From positions 1-64,000 of the forward strand of contig CAYJOD010000023.1 of the NCBI GenBank assembly GCA_964371655.1: DNA of 64,000 nt. Direction: 5' to 3'. How positions within the stretch are numbered: position 1 is the stretch's first letter; each line of letters starts with the position of its first letter. This document shows, piece by piece, positions 8,934 through 18,454 of this stretch. Position numbers and translations under genes: made by a program. The notes beneath the pieces were generated by a model. That model had not been told where the DNA came from. It saw only the letters and a program-made list of their open reading frames with translations, and did no database searches. Source of the DNA: CAZGSN01 sp964371655 (GTDB lineage: Bacteria > Desulfobacterota > Binatia > HRBIN30).

Positions 8934-10352
8934 TCACTGCGACACGTATCCCAAGGCCCGCAAGCGTTCTCGCGTGGCCTCGTCCATTGAGGGTGACGGC
9001 TGCGTCGCTGCTGTTGCTAAAGGGTGAGATCGTTGAAGTTGCCCGATCCGTTCATCCAATGCGGCGAGCAAAGTGTCGGCAAGCGGTCGCGACGTCTCGA
9101 ATACGTTCCGCTGTTCTTCCGGGTCCGTCGCCAACGTATAGAGCTCGCGGGTTCCGTCCGATCCCCAGATCAGCTTGTTCGGCCCGACCTGAATGGAGCG
9201 CAAACGACGGCGGAAGCGATCCAACTGCGGACTCGCCCGCTGATCCGCCGGAAAGACATCCAGGGCTTGCGCCGGGTAGTCGTACTCGGCCAGCACGCTG
9301 CGATCAGCCGGCGTTGTGGTGGTCAGCAAATCGGTACCTCGGTCTGCTCCTGTGCCAGCCATGCCGCCGGTGGCCGCCGCGATCGTGGTGAACACGTCGG
9401 TCAGCTGTACCTGATCGTTGCGTACGCTGCCGCTGGCGCGCGGCCCGGGCGGACGAATGAGTAGCGGGACATGCAGCGTGCTGTTGTACAAGCTGAACAC
9501 ATGATCCAGGTGCCCGTGATCCCCGAGATTCTCGCCGTGGTCCGATGCAATGACGATCAGGCTGCGATCGTAGACATCGGCCTGCTGCAACCCCGCCAGT
9601 AGCTCGCCCACGATCGTGTCGGCATAGGCCAGCTCGGCGTCATACAGCGCGCTGCGCACGGCGGCGACCTGTGGTGTGAACGTCTGAGGATGCAGATACC
9701 AATCGATCCAGCGGATCGTGGCTTGCGCACGCTCGACGGAGGACACGTTGGGCGGCAGGAAGCGCCTTTCGTATGTCGGTGGTGCCTCATAAGGGAAATG
9801 CGGCTCGATGTAGTTGACGAAGAGAAAGAACGGTTGTTGCGGGGCACGTCGCCGCAGCCACTCGAAGATCAACCGGTTGGTGGCGTGGGGCACGCTACCA
9901 TCTTCGCGCGCCTCTGGCCGCCCCCACATCGCCTCCATCACGTCGAATCCGCGATCAAGATGCGTCGAACGGGACACCCACGGGTTCCCGGAAAAAGCGG
10001 CCGTGCTGTATCCCCGCGACCGCAGCAGCTCGGCGAGCGTTTGGAATTGATCGTCTAGCTGTAAATGCTCCTGCGTCGCGCCATGCGAGCTTGGATAAAG
10101 CCCGGTGAACAACGAGGCGTGCGCCGGAAGCGTCCAGGTCGAGACTGAATACGCCTGGGTAAAGCGAATGGCCTGCGCGGCAAACGCATCGATCTGCGGG
10201 GTGGTTTGTCGGGGATAGCCGTAGCACGACCAGTGATCGGCGCGGGCGGTGTCGACGATGACCAGTACGACGTTCGGGCGTAGCGGCGGTGTCTGACAGC
10301 CACCGGTCAGCGCCACGATGGACACGGCAATGAGCACGGACCGCAAGCTCAT
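8934..10352 (-). CDS. sulfatase-like lipoprotein (alkaline phosphatase superfamily)
   Basis: This 472-residue protein has a lipobox (LTGGC, Cys about 19). The sulfatase fold is recognisable by VVLVIVDTARADHWSCYGY (metal-binding Asp), SVSTWTLPAHASLFTG (nucleophile loop), IVIASDHGENLGDHGH and LLIRPPG. The sulfatase formylglycine motif CxPxR is absent. The loop reads TLPAH, so Thr sits in the nucleophile position and His replaces Arg. Phosphoesterase, phosphotransferase or other activity is therefore more likely than sulfate ester hydrolysis. The C-terminus ends RLRALGYVSQ. ATGA overlap (10349-10352) couples it to the GT-C gene upstream. Confidence 0.8.
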   Translation of the reverse strand: MSLRSVLIAVSIVALTGGCQTPPLRPNVVLVIVDTARADHWSCYGYPRQTTPQIDAFAAQAIRFTQAYSVSTWTLPAHASLFTGLYPSSHGATQEHLQLDDQFQTLAELLRSRGYSTAAFSGNPWVSRSTHLDRGFDVMEAMWGRPEAREDGSVPHATNRLIFEWLRRRAPQQPFFLFVNYIEPHFPYEAPPTYERRFLPPNVSSVERAQATIRWIDWYLHPQTFTPQVAAVRSALYDAELAYADTIVGELLAGLQQADVYDRSLIVIASDHGENLGDHGHLDHVFSLYNSTLHVPLLIRPPGPRASGSVRNDQVQLTDVFTTIAAATGGMAGTGADRGTDLLTTTTPADRSVLAEYDYPAQALDVFPADQRASPQLDRFRRRLRSIQVGPNKLIWGSDGTRELYTLATDPEEQRNVFETSRPLADTLLAALDERIGQLQRSHPLATAATQPSPSMDEATRERLRALGYVSQ

Positions 10353-11908
10353 CGGGTCCCCGGATTGCGGCAGATCGAAGACATTTGTCGCAGAATGTCA
10401 GCGCGCTGCTGGGCGGGCAATTGTGCATCAGGGGCATGGCTGACGCCGAACCAGAAACCGCCGCATGCGGCCCAGCGCAGGGCGTCGTCGTCAACGGCGA
10501 CGAGCGCGTCCTGCATCGCCTGCGGGTCGCGCTGCTCGAGATAACGGCTCGCCAGTCCCCAACCGAAGCCTCCGAACGCACGATCGCGACAGTGCTCTCC
10601 GGTCAAGCGGCTGAGGCGCTGCAGCACTTCCGGTACAGCCTGCGAGCGGCCCCACTCGGCCAACCCGTAGATCGCGCATCCTTCGCCGCGGTCGTGCTCG
10701 AGCTCGGACTGGTAGTGGTTGCCCGTCGCGTAGAGCGGCGCCTGACCCCAAATCCCCGAGAACACCGCTGCAGCCATCGCGATGATCAGCACGCGCCGGC
10801 CGAACCACATCGTCAGCCAATCAATGGCGATGGCCAACAACCAGAAGAGAGACACCTGGAGCGGAATGAAGAAGCGATAGTGGAAGTATCCTTCATTCGG
10901 GTATTCCGGAATAGCCGCGTAGGCCAGCAGGGCGAGGCCGAGCAGCGGCGCAAGCAGGAGCGGGAGCACGGCCAGCACGGCATGTGGCCGTGGCCGATTC
11001 CCCGGCATGCGCCACAATCCCGCCACGATCACGAGCCACGCCGCCATGCATACAAGGACCAGCAGCAGACCGCCCACGCCGCGGTAGCCGAACGATCCTG
11101 CCAACTCCTCGATCGTATGTAGCCACCCCATGGCCGGCATTCGCGTTCCGCCAAGATGCGCAAGCCACATTCCGGCGGCGCGTGGATGCAACCAGACATT
11201 CTGGTAGATCCACGGCGCGACGCCCAGCAGCAGACCGACCAGCGCCCATCCGCGCTTGCTGCGCAAGAACAGCGCCTGCAACAGGAACAACGGGACCACA
11301 AACATCGCCGACAGATATGCCACCCACAACGCCAGCCCGGACGTGAACGCGGAGGCAGCGATCACCCACGCGCTGCTGAGTGTACGAGCCGTACGCCGCT
11401 GCACGACATCGAGGTAGAAGCCCAGCGCCAACGTACACGGCAGCAGCGCCTCCGGGTGCGAGCCGACGAGGGTCACGTTGATTCGTGCCAGGGTTGGGCT
11501 CAGACCCAGGTAGAACAATCCCAACAGCAGCGCCACGGTAACGGAGAAGTAGCGCCACGCCACACCCATGAGGACACACAGCGTTAGCGCCGACCACAGG
11601 ATGGCGACTCCCTTGAGCGCCACGAGGCTCGTGCCGAAGAGCGAGATCCATGGAACCGCGAGCAGCAGCAACACCAGCGAGCCGCCGTGGTTCAGATCGT
11701 CTTGGTGCTCGAAGATATGGCTGACGCCCTCGCGTTGAAGCTCGGTGGCGCTGAACAGAAACACTGGCTCTTCCCAGTTGCGGTTGGCATCGTACGAAGT
11801 GATCAACAGTGCTGCGCGGCTAATGACAAAGACGACAAGGATCGCGATCGCAGCCGCTACACGCATGCGCTGGACCGCCACGCTCGACGGCGCGGCATTG
11901 CGGTTCAC
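10349..11908 (-). CDS. GT-C type polytopic membrane protein
   Basis: This 519-residue protein has about ten hydrophobic segments. After the first span there is a periplasmic loop with acidic and aromatic residues (YDANRNWEEPVFLFSATEL), as in GT-C transferases. The last 120 residues are soluble and contain several Cys (GEHCRDRAFGGFGWG, AACGGFWFG). No closer family is recognised. It overlaps the next gene by ATGA and follows the small secreted protein by 31 bp, so it belongs to the same operon. Function as a polyprenyl-sugar-dependent transferase is inferred from fold and context only. Confidence 0.65.
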   Translation of the reverse strand: MNRNAAPSSVAVQRMRVAAAIAILVVFVISRAALLITSYDANRNWEEPVFLFSATELQREGVSHIFEHQDDLNHGGSLVLLLLAVPWISLFGTSLVALKGVAILWSALTLCVLMGVAWRYFSVTVALLLGLFYLGLSPTLARINVTLVGSHPEALLPCTLALGFYLDVVQRRTARTLSSAWVIAASAFTSGLALWVAYLSAMFVVPLFLLQALFLRSKRGWALVGLLLGVAPWIYQNVWLHPRAAGMWLAHLGGTRMPAMGWLHTIEELAGSFGYRGVGGLLLVLVCMAAWLVIVAGLWRMPGNRPRPHAVLAVLPLLLAPLLGLALLAYAAIPEYPNEGYFHYRFFIPLQVSLFWLLAIAIDWLTMWFGRRVLIIAMAAAVFSGIWGQAPLYATGNHYQSELEHDRGEGCAIYGLAEWGRSQAVPEVLQRLSRLTGEHCRDRAFGGFGWGLASRYLEQRDPQAMQDALVAVDDDALRWAACGGFWFGVSHAPDAQLPAQQRADILRQMSSICRNPGTR

Positions 11909-11939
11909 GGCCGCAGTCCGGGAGACGTCGGCTGTAGGG

Positions 11940-12476
11940 TCACGGGGCGTGATAGGTCACCTGCGCGCCGCGCAGGCAGATGCCCGGGCCACTCAACATG
12001 ACCTGCAGCAAGTATGTGTAGCCTTCGGCGTCGACCACTGGGTTGGTGATCGTATCGGCGGACAAGGTCTCCACCTCGCGGGTACCGCGCGACACGGGGG
12101 TCATCGCCAGCACCTCTATATTCCCCGCCTTGCGGCGGACCACGGACATCATGCCGACACAGTCCCGGTTGGTGTCTTGCACCAACGCAGTCACCTTTTC
12201 GATCGTCGCGCCGCTCTCGAGCGCTAGGGTGGCGACAAAATAACCGGCGCCGCTAAGGGCGCACAGGCCCCCCAATCCTCCCTGCTCTACGATGTAGCGC
12301 GTGGCGTTGTTGGAAGGGGAGAACGCGATGGGCGCGACGTTCAACTCCCGCGTACCGGGAGTCTCCCCGGCCCTTGCCACTCCGGGAAGCGCAAGGACAG
12401 CCAGCAGGAGAACCACTACCGGACGTGAGCGGCTTGGAAGTCCCCACACGTTATGAACGGACTCGATCACGTACAT
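11940..12476 (-). CDS. small secreted protein of unknown function
   Basis: This 178-residue protein has an N-terminal hydrophobic signal (PVVVLLLAVLALPGVARAGE, likely cleaved after ARA). The mature part is about 140 residues, probably beta-rich, with Cys at a few positions (GGLCALSGAGYF, TNRDCVGMM, GPGICLRGAQ) that could form disulfides. Its start overlaps the stop of the sulfatase-like gene (TGATG), which indicates translational coupling. I do not recognise the family. The location suggests a periplasmic accessory of the glycan operon. Confidence 0.7.
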   Translation of the reverse strand: MYVIESVHNVWGLPSRSRPVVVLLLAVLALPGVARAGETPGTRELNVAPIAFSPSNNATRYIVEQGGLGGLCALSGAGYFVATLALESGATIEKVTALVQDTNRDCVGMMSVVRRKAGNIEVLAMTPVSRGTREVETLSADTITNPVVDAEGYTYLLQVMLSGPGICLRGAQVTYHAP

Positions 12477-14665
12477 CAGTTCAGATATCCAAGCGCGCGG
12501 AGCTTCTCCTCCTCCGAAGGACTCAGCTGCATCGCCTTTGGAGTTGTCGCCCGCGTCGAACGGCTCTGTGTGGAGAGCGTAACGGCTGTAGCTATGCAGT
12601 CATTCTCGTACTTGGCAAGCCTCTCGTGCATGATCGCGATGTGTCCCGCAGTCGGGTCGTCGGCGTTGTGCCGTTCGCCCGCATCCTTCGTGAGATCGTA
12701 ATACTCGTACTCGAAGCCACCGCGCCGCCGGTACTGCATGAGCTTCTGCATGCCGATCTGCAGCAGATACGCAGGCCGCGCAAACTCTGCAAGCTCGTAG
12801 TTGGCGCCGATCGCGGTTTCAGCCCACGCTTCGCTGAACAGCGGCCGATCGACCCCCGATGCGTCCGCCCTCCCGTTACGTAATAGATCAGTGAGGCTCG
12901 CGCCTTGGACCTGCGCGGGCTTGGGCACCCCGACGATGTCCAGGATAGTCGGCATGAAGTCGATGGTGCCGACGGATCGCCGCACACGCTTGTCAGCCGG
13001 GATGCGTCCCGGTCCCCAGAACATCAGCGGTACGTGGGTGGCCTCCTCATACAGGTCGGCACCGTGACCCCACAGTCCATGCTCGAAGAACTCCTCTCCA
13101 TGGTCAGAGGTCAAAATGAAAATGGTGTTCTCGCCCAATCCGTTGGCTTCAATGGCGGCGAATAGCTTGCGCAGCTCGTCGTCCGTGTAGCGAATCTCGC
13201 GGTCATAGTTGACCAGGTCGCGCACCGGCCGAGGCGAGGTGGCGGTCACGGGTTGACCATCGTGGGTGCCAAAGAAGCTCTCGTAGGACGGTGGCGGCCG
13301 ATAGGGATCGTGCACTTGGAACGTGTGGAGAAACAGAAAGAATCGCTTGTCGGCCTTGCTCGCCAACCACTCCTTTGCCTTTCCGAACGTGACGTCGACT
13401 TGCCCTTCCGGCTCCATGATGTTCGGACTCGTGTTCTCCACGTAGCTGTTGAAGCCACGGCCAAAGCCATGACTGATGCCTAGCCATCCGTCCTCGGTCA
13501 CTGCGCCGGTCTCCACACCATCGGCGCGCAGCTGCTCAGCTAGCGTGATCAACCAATCGGGAAGAACCTCGAACCCCGTCCTCAGCCCGTGCACACACGG
13601 TTGTACGGAGGTGAACATGGTCATGTGCGACGGAGGCGTCGTCGTGGCGGCTGCCACGCAGTGGTCGAAGACAGTGCCGCCTTTCCCGAAGGTCTCATTG
13701 ATGAAGGGTGCCGTATCGTGCTGGTAGCCATAGGTCGTCAGATGATTGGCTCGCAGGGTATCAATCGACAGAAGGATGACGTTCGCAGCTTCGGAGGCAC
13801 GGTGCGCTGGTGCATACACGGTAGGATTTCCCCACAGTGGAAACGAGAAGGCATGCGGATCGGCGTTAGTCAGCCGTGTAGTGAACTCGAACATCCGATC
13901 GGTTCCAGCGAGAGAATCGAGCGACACCCGGCGATCTTGCCAGCCCCGTGTTGCGGCGCTCGTCGGATCAAGGATCTCCTGAAACACCAGGTCACAGGCA
14001 TTGGCCCGACATGCCTTCACCTCAAACTCGACAGCCCCTTGCTCCCAGGCAGGATCGAGGATTCCGATCCCGAGCTCGAGGTACGCACCTCGGGGAATAC
14101 GTACCGTCGCAGTCCGGTGCGACGCGCTGTGATTTCGTGGGATGGCGAAGCCCTCGACGTGAATGCCGACCTTCGCACCGGGCGCCTCGGCAGTTGTCAG
14201 CGCGACCCGCACCTTGCTTATGTTGCCGTCTCTCTCTGGGGTCGCTTCAAATCTGCGCAGTTTTGTCCATGCCGTCCCAATGCGAAGCTGCGGGACCAGC
14301 ACCAATCGTTCAGCACCTCGTAGCACCCCCGGAAGTTCGGGAAGGAACGAGACGGTGCCGTCTGACTTGACGGTTGCCTCTTCCGTGTAGATGAGGGTTT
14401 CGTGCGTGGGCGCCTGTAGAACGTAGCGCGTTTCGTCCAGCAGTGTCGCAACAGAAAGGTCCGATGGGCCGATGCGAGCGCGTACCGGATTCACAAGAGC
14501 CGGGCCATCGCGCTCCTCCGGCACCTTGCTCCGCAACGCGGGATCGGCAAAGCGAAAGTAGGGCGTCATGACGAGAGGTCCCTGGGATTGTCGGAGCAGT
14601 ACCACTGCTCCGGCGAGTGCCGCGACCGCCGTTGCCGCTGCCACAAGTAGCACGCGTCGTTTCAT
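12476..14665 (-). CDS. large sulfatase-like membrane-anchored protein
   Basis: About 729 residues from ATG 14665 (alternative GTG 14689). There is an N-terminal anchor (RRVLLVAAATAVAALAGAVVLL), then about 260 residues that look like beta-sandwich, then a sulfatase-fold domain. That domain has ANVILLSIDTLRANHLTTYGY, nucleophile loop TTTPPSHMTMFTS, and ILTSDHGEEFFEHGLWGHG. As in the smaller paralogue downstream, the sulfatase CxPxR is replaced by TxPxH, so formylglycine chemistry is not expected. The C-terminus reads EEEKLRALGYLN. It lies 25 bp downstream of the DUF5989-like gene and overlaps the next gene by TGATG. Confidence 0.8.
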   Translation of the reverse strand: MKRRVLLVAAATAVAALAGAVVLLRQSQGPLVMTPYFRFADPALRSKVPEERDGPALVNPVRARIGPSDLSVATLLDETRYVLQAPTHETLIYTEEATVKSDGTVSFLPELPGVLRGAERLVLVPQLRIGTAWTKLRRFEATPERDGNISKVRVALTTAEAPGAKVGIHVEGFAIPRNHSASHRTATVRIPRGAYLELGIGILDPAWEQGAVEFEVKACRANACDLVFQEILDPTSAATRGWQDRRVSLDSLAGTDRMFEFTTRLTNADPHAFSFPLWGNPTVYAPAHRASEAANVILLSIDTLRANHLTTYGYQHDTAPFINETFGKGGTVFDHCVAAATTTPPSHMTMFTSVQPCVHGLRTGFEVLPDWLITLAEQLRADGVETGAVTEDGWLGISHGFGRGFNSYVENTSPNIMEPEGQVDVTFGKAKEWLASKADKRFFLFLHTFQVHDPYRPPPSYESFFGTHDGQPVTATSPRPVRDLVNYDREIRYTDDELRKLFAAIEANGLGENTIFILTSDHGEEFFEHGLWGHGADLYEEATHVPLMFWGPGRIPADKRVRRSVGTIDFMPTILDIVGVPKPAQVQGASLTDLLRNGRADASGVDRPLFSEAWAETAIGANYELAEFARPAYLLQIGMQKLMQYRRRGGFEYEYYDLTKDAGERHNADDPTAGHIAIMHERLAKYENDCIATAVTLSTQSRSTRATTPKAMQLSPSEEEKLRALGYLN

Positions 14666-14690
14666 CGTAACCCCGTCATCATCCGGCACC

Positions 14691-14870
14691 TCAGAACTCC
14701 GTATAGATAAACTTCAGCGGCTCCTCCGGCGCAAGCAGCACGCACAGTACGATGAGCACGACGTACAGCGCCACCTTCCAGTTGTTGCCGACCAGGCGGC
14801 GCGGCAGCGCTCGGATACGGAATTGCCGGTCGGGTACCGGCGCGGCCCTTTCAGGTCGTTCGGCGCTCAT
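14691..14870 (-). CDS. 59-residue DUF5989-like membrane peptide
   Basis: This frame is easily missed. ATG 14870 overlaps the SGNH stop (ATGA, 14867-14870) and the frame ends TGA at 14691. The 59-residue product has a charged N-terminus rich in Arg and Pro, one membrane span (NNWKVALYVVLIVLCVLLA) and a tail EEPLKFIYTEF. From memory, DUF5989 proteins are similar in size, with a single span and a FIYTLF-type end, and occur beside SGNH and carbamoyltransferase/MBOAT genes. The resemblance supports the call, but I could not run a profile search. It probably sits in the inner membrane with the O-acylation proteins. Confidence 0.7.
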   Translation of the reverse strand: MSAERPERAAPVPDRQFRIRALPRRLVGNNWKVALYVVLIVLCVLLAPEEPLKFIYTEF

Positions 14871-16012
14871 GGCTCTGACCCTGACTTCGGTTGAATGATT
14901 CCTTCCGCGACGAGCCGTGCGTATAGCACCTCAGCTTCCAAGTTGTGGCCCGCTTGCGACGGGTGCGGTACGTCGGTCGACGTGAACAGCGGCTCCGAGG
15001 CGTGGGCGCGGTAGGCCGCGTCCATATCGACCAGCGGCACCCCCAGCTCGCGGCTGATCTCACGGGTCGCATCGTTGTAGGCGTCGTGGATCTCGATGAG
15101 CCGGTCGAAGGAGGGAAGGGCGTTGAAGGACAAGAGGGACTTGGCCCACTGCGCCTTGCGAAGCTCGTCGTGCGGTTTGCGGTTGGCGTCGATGACGAAG
15201 GCATGCGGAGAGGTCAGCAACCAGACGCGGGCCCCTTGCGCTCGGGCAATGTCGGCAATTCGCTGCAGGTTGTGCTTGTACTGCTCCAACGTCAGGTTCG
15301 GTATCCACTGCGTTGGGAATCCTGGTGGCGGCGGCGCGCCGCCGCCGCGGCGGAGCGCGTCGATCTCGAGCTCCAGTCGTCGCCCGAAGCCGTACAACTT
15401 CGTGCGCAAGAGCAAATCTTGAATGCCGAGCAGCGTCGGGTTCTCCGGCTCGTCGAAGGCATGCGGACGATCGATGTGCGACATCAAGTGGTCGTTCCAG
15501 CCATAACGCACTGTAATCAGATCGGGCTGCAGGCCGCGCAGTTTGGTGCGCAGCAGCATCACCCCTTGGAAACTGTTGTACCCCGCCACACCTGCATTGA
15601 GGACTTCGACCTTTTGGGGGCCGACGCGCTCGGCCACCAACTGCTCCAGGCGCTGCGGATACGGCTCGGGAATATACTCGAAGACGTTGGTTGTGAGGAT
15701 TCCGAAAGTGCACGAGTCCCCGAGGCTCAGGATACGAAAGACGCCTTTGGGTTTCGCGGCGAACTCGTGGGTCCGGAACCCGGCGCGATTGAGCGGTTTC
15801 CCAGCGGGGTTCAGATCGGGCCGCAGCCGAAAGTACAGGACCGGATCGCACGCCCAGACACCATCGGCTTTGTATTGGCTCGGGCAGCGCTCGCTGATAC
15901 CCGTCATGCGCAGGACGAGCTCGGTGGTGCCGACGAGGACGAGGCAAGGGATGCAGGCAAACACCAAGCGCTTGCCAAGGCTGAGACGAGGTCGAGACAC
16001 CGGAGCGGTCAT
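14867..16012 (-). CDS. SGNH/GDSL hydrolase of O-acylation module
   Basis: This 381-residue protein has an N-terminal membrane anchor (KRLVFACIPCLVLVGTTELVL). SGNH block I is ILSLGDSCTFGI, then AGVAGYNSFQG, the Asn block is VRYGWNDHLMSH, and the terminal Asp/His block is TDVPHPSQAGHN. ATG 16012 is chosen because it lies five bases after the MBOAT stop. The longer frame to 16258 would run through the MBOAT gene. With the MBOAT partner it probably moves acyl (acetyl) groups to a periplasmic polysaccharide, as AlgJ/X-type or PatB-type proteins do. The exact acceptor is unknown. Confidence 0.85.
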   Translation of the reverse strand: MTAPVSRPRLSLGKRLVFACIPCLVLVGTTELVLRMTGISERCPSQYKADGVWACDPVLYFRLRPDLNPAGKPLNRAGFRTHEFAAKPKGVFRILSLGDSCTFGILTTNVFEYIPEPYPQRLEQLVAERVGPQKVEVLNAGVAGYNSFQGVMLLRTKLRGLQPDLITVRYGWNDHLMSHIDRPHAFDEPENPTLLGIQDLLLRTKLYGFGRRLELEIDALRRGGGAPPPPGFPTQWIPNLTLEQYKHNLQRIADIARAQGARVWLLTSPHAFVIDANRKPHDELRKAQWAKSLLSFNALPSFDRLIEIHDAYNDATREISRELGVPLVDMDAAYRAHASEPLFTSTDVPHPSQAGHNLEAEVLYARLVAEGIIQPKSGSEP

Positions 16013-16016
16013 ATGC

Positions 16017-17219
16017 TCAACGGCCCAGCCATACCAGGCGCAAGATAACGGTCCAGGCTGTGTCGAGGTCGCAGACGAACAGCACCCATCCGATGCACAC
16101 GAAGTGGAAGGTGAACACGGTGCTGAGCGTGCGCGGCAGCCAGTGATCGCGCTCCGGCCGCGGCCCACCGATACGAGCTCGTAGGGCTCGATAGGCGCGG
16201 TACACGTTGAGGCCAATGCCGTGGTACATGCCCCAGACCATGAAATGGAACGCGGCACCGTGCCACAGGCCGCACAGGGTCATCGCCACGAACCGGTTCA
16301 GGTACGCGCGCGCCTCCCCGGTGCGGCTGCCCCCGAGCGGAATGTACAGGTAGTCGGTGATCCATGATGTCAGCGAAATGTGCCAGTTGCGCCAGAACTC
16401 CGCAATGTTGGGCCGCAGGTAGGGGTAGTTGAAGTTCTCCTGCACCGTGTAACCAAAGAGTCGGGCGCTGCCGATGGCAATGTCGGAGTAACCGGAAAAA
16501 TCGAAGTAGATCTGCACGGCGTAGCCATACACGGCGAGCCACAGCTGCACCCAGGTGTAGGCCTCCGGGTGTACGAACACGGGTGCGCAGTAGGGCGCAA
16601 CCGTATCGGCGACGAGCGTCTTCTTGGCCAGACCGAACAGGATCCGTTCGAGGCCGGCGCTCACATTCGCCGAGTCGAAGCGCTGTCGCAGATGTTCCTG
16701 TGGGTTGAACTGCTGGAATCGTTTGATCGGGCCGCAGATCAGGGTGGGGAAGAACATGATGAACAGGCTGAAATCGCGGAACCCGGCAGGGGCGAACGTG
16801 CCGCGGTAGATCTCGATGAGGTAGTGCACGTACTCGAAGGTGAAGAACGAGATCGCCAGTGGCGCGCGTAGCGTCGCGTCCGCGGCGTGTGTCGGGCTGG
16901 CGTTGGGGAACATCAGGGCCAGCGAGTCGAAGAAGAACAGTCGGTATTTGTAGTAGGCGAGCAATCCGATGCAGCTGGTGATACCGGTCACGAACCACAA
17001 TCGCCGCAAGCGTCCGGCACCCGGCTGCACTACGTGTGAAAGCGCGAAGACGATGAGAGTCATCGCCAGGATGAGGACGAGGTGCGGCGGGTAGTAGAAC
17101 CAGTAGAAGTAGCCACCGAGCAGCGTCAGCACCCACGGCCGCAGGCGCGCGGGCATCAGCCAATACAGGCAGAAGCTTGCGAGCAGGAACAGCCCGTACA
17201 CCCAGGTGTTGAAGATCAT
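16017..17219 (-). CDS. MBOAT family O-acyltransferase
   Basis: This 400-residue polytopic protein belongs to the AlgI/DltB branch of MBOATs. Diagnostic text includes GGYFYWFYYPP, CGPIKRFQQF, DFSGYSDIAIGSARLFGY, NFNYPY, FWRNWHISLTSWITDYLYIPLGG and the catalytic His region LWHGAAFHFMVWG. ATG 17219 overlaps the stop of the upstream SGNH gene (ATGA, 17216-17219). It is flanked by two SGNH proteins, the normal arrangement for exporting acetyl groups to an exopolysaccharide or cell-wall polymer. All key MBOAT residues seem present, so it should be active. Confidence 0.95.
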   Translation of the reverse strand: MIFNTWVYGLFLLASFCLYWLMPARLRPWVLTLLGGYFYWFYYPPHLVLILAMTLIVFALSHVVQPGAGRLRRLWFVTGITSCIGLLAYYKYRLFFFDSLALMFPNASPTHAADATLRAPLAISFFTFEYVHYLIEIYRGTFAPAGFRDFSLFIMFFPTLICGPIKRFQQFNPQEHLRQRFDSANVSAGLERILFGLAKKTLVADTVAPYCAPVFVHPEAYTWVQLWLAVYGYAVQIYFDFSGYSDIAIGSARLFGYTVQENFNYPYLRPNIAEFWRNWHISLTSWITDYLYIPLGGSRTGEARAYLNRFVAMTLCGLWHGAAFHFMVWGMYHGIGLNVYRAYRALRARIGGPRPERDHWLPRTLSTVFTFHFVCIGWVLFVCDLDTAWTVILRLVWLGR

Positions 17220-18412
17220 GGGGGAGTGCTCTTGGGGGCTTCGCCGCGCGCCCGCCACTCCTCTTCAATAATCGCAGCGATGCGCTGCGAGAGCAGGCGC
17301 ATCCCCTCGAGGTTGGGGTGACGCAGATCCATGAAATCTTCCGCGGGAAGGAAATTCCGCAGATCGACGAAGCGGCCATCGTGGCTTGCCGCTTCGCGAG
17401 CCAACAGCCCCGCGTAGGCGTCGGACAGCTGTTCGTCGAAATAAGGTCTTGCCTCCGGATCGTGAAACACCGGATTCTCCGGGAAATATACCAAGACCGT
17501 GCGGGTGCCGCGTTGCTGTAGCGAATCGAGCATCCACTCCAGCGAAGCGATGTGGGCATTGTCCTGCGGCCCGCAGCGCTCCATGGTCTCCATCTTGTAA
17601 TAGAAGTTGAGGAGGGAATCTCCCGCTGGGCCGGCGCTCAGCCAGGCAGCGTAATCGGCGAAACGCCGCGACGCGCGCCAGCGCTCCCAGACGGCGTACG
17701 ATTTGGGCGTCACCCGAATGGGATCGAAGTACTTCTGCGCCGCAAGCGGCAGTGCCTGGAACGGCGGCGGCGCTTGGGCTTGCGCACGTGGCGCGTGCTC
17801 GCGTACGGCTTGCCAGCTTCGTCGTCCGGCCGTGCTCAGCAGCGTACGCGCGAAAAACCGGTAGCGGTACAGTTTCCAATAGCGCATGACCCATGCGTCG
17901 AGCGTCGCTTCCGCCCCGCGGCGAGGCAGCAGTGGCAGCTCGATCGACGCATCGTAGAAAACCCGCTTGATCGGGGTATCCGTGGTGATGAATCCCCCCG
18001 GCTTCTTGAAGTTGTGCGCCTCAATCCCGTAGACGACGAGCCACGGCGCAAGCTGCCTGCCGCTCCACGTCATGATGGCAGCGTCGGTGACGCTGGTGCC
18101 GTAGGCGGCAACCGACAGCGCGTTGACGGGGACGTCGGCTTGCCTAAGCGATTGCGCAACCAGGGCCGGATCGACGCCCGTCAGGACGATCGAATCCCCG
18201 ACCAAGAAGACGCCGTTCGGCAGCTGCGTTCGGGTTTCGAACTCGCGGGCGGCGGTATACACCTGGCTCCAGGTGGCCTGACTCACCTCATGGCTGAAGT
18301 CCGGCGTCATCCGCCAGAAAACGCCGAGGTGGAACAGCACGATCTCGATCACCAACAGGCAGGCGACGACCTTCACCCAGATCCACAAGCCACGCATCGT
18401 GCCACTCATCAT
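17216..18412 (-). CDS. SGNH-like acyltransferase partner of MBOAT
   Basis: This 398-residue protein has an N-terminal anchor (WIWVKVVACLLVIEIVLFHLGVFW) and a divergent SGNH core: block I FLVGDSIVLTG, and a terminal block FMDLRHPNLEGMRLLSQ with the Asp/His pair. The middle is rich in Arg and aromatic residues and does not match typical lipases. It resembles DltD/AlgX-type partners that accept acyl groups from the MBOAT channel. ATGA overlap with the MBOAT gene supports a functional pair. The upstream NTF2-like gene ends 42 bp before it. Confidence 0.75.
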   Translation of the reverse strand: MMSGTMRGLWIWVKVVACLLVIEIVLFHLGVFWRMTPDFSHEVSQATWSQVYTAAREFETRTQLPNGVFLVGDSIVLTGVDPALVAQSLRQADVPVNALSVAAYGTSVTDAAIMTWSGRQLAPWLVVYGIEAHNFKKPGGFITTDTPIKRVFYDASIELPLLPRRGAEATLDAWVMRYWKLYRYRFFARTLLSTAGRRSWQAVREHAPRAQAQAPPPFQALPLAAQKYFDPIRVTPKSYAVWERWRASRRFADYAAWLSAGPAGDSLLNFYYKMETMERCGPQDNAHIASLEWMLDSLQQRGTRTVLVYFPENPVFHDPEARPYFDEQLSDAYAGLLAREAASHDGRFVDLRNFLPAEDFMDLRHPNLEGMRLLSQRIAAIIEEEWRARGEAPKSTPP

Positions 18413-18454
18413 CCCAAGCCACGCGCTGAAGGTAGGGGTACCCGGACCGATGCG

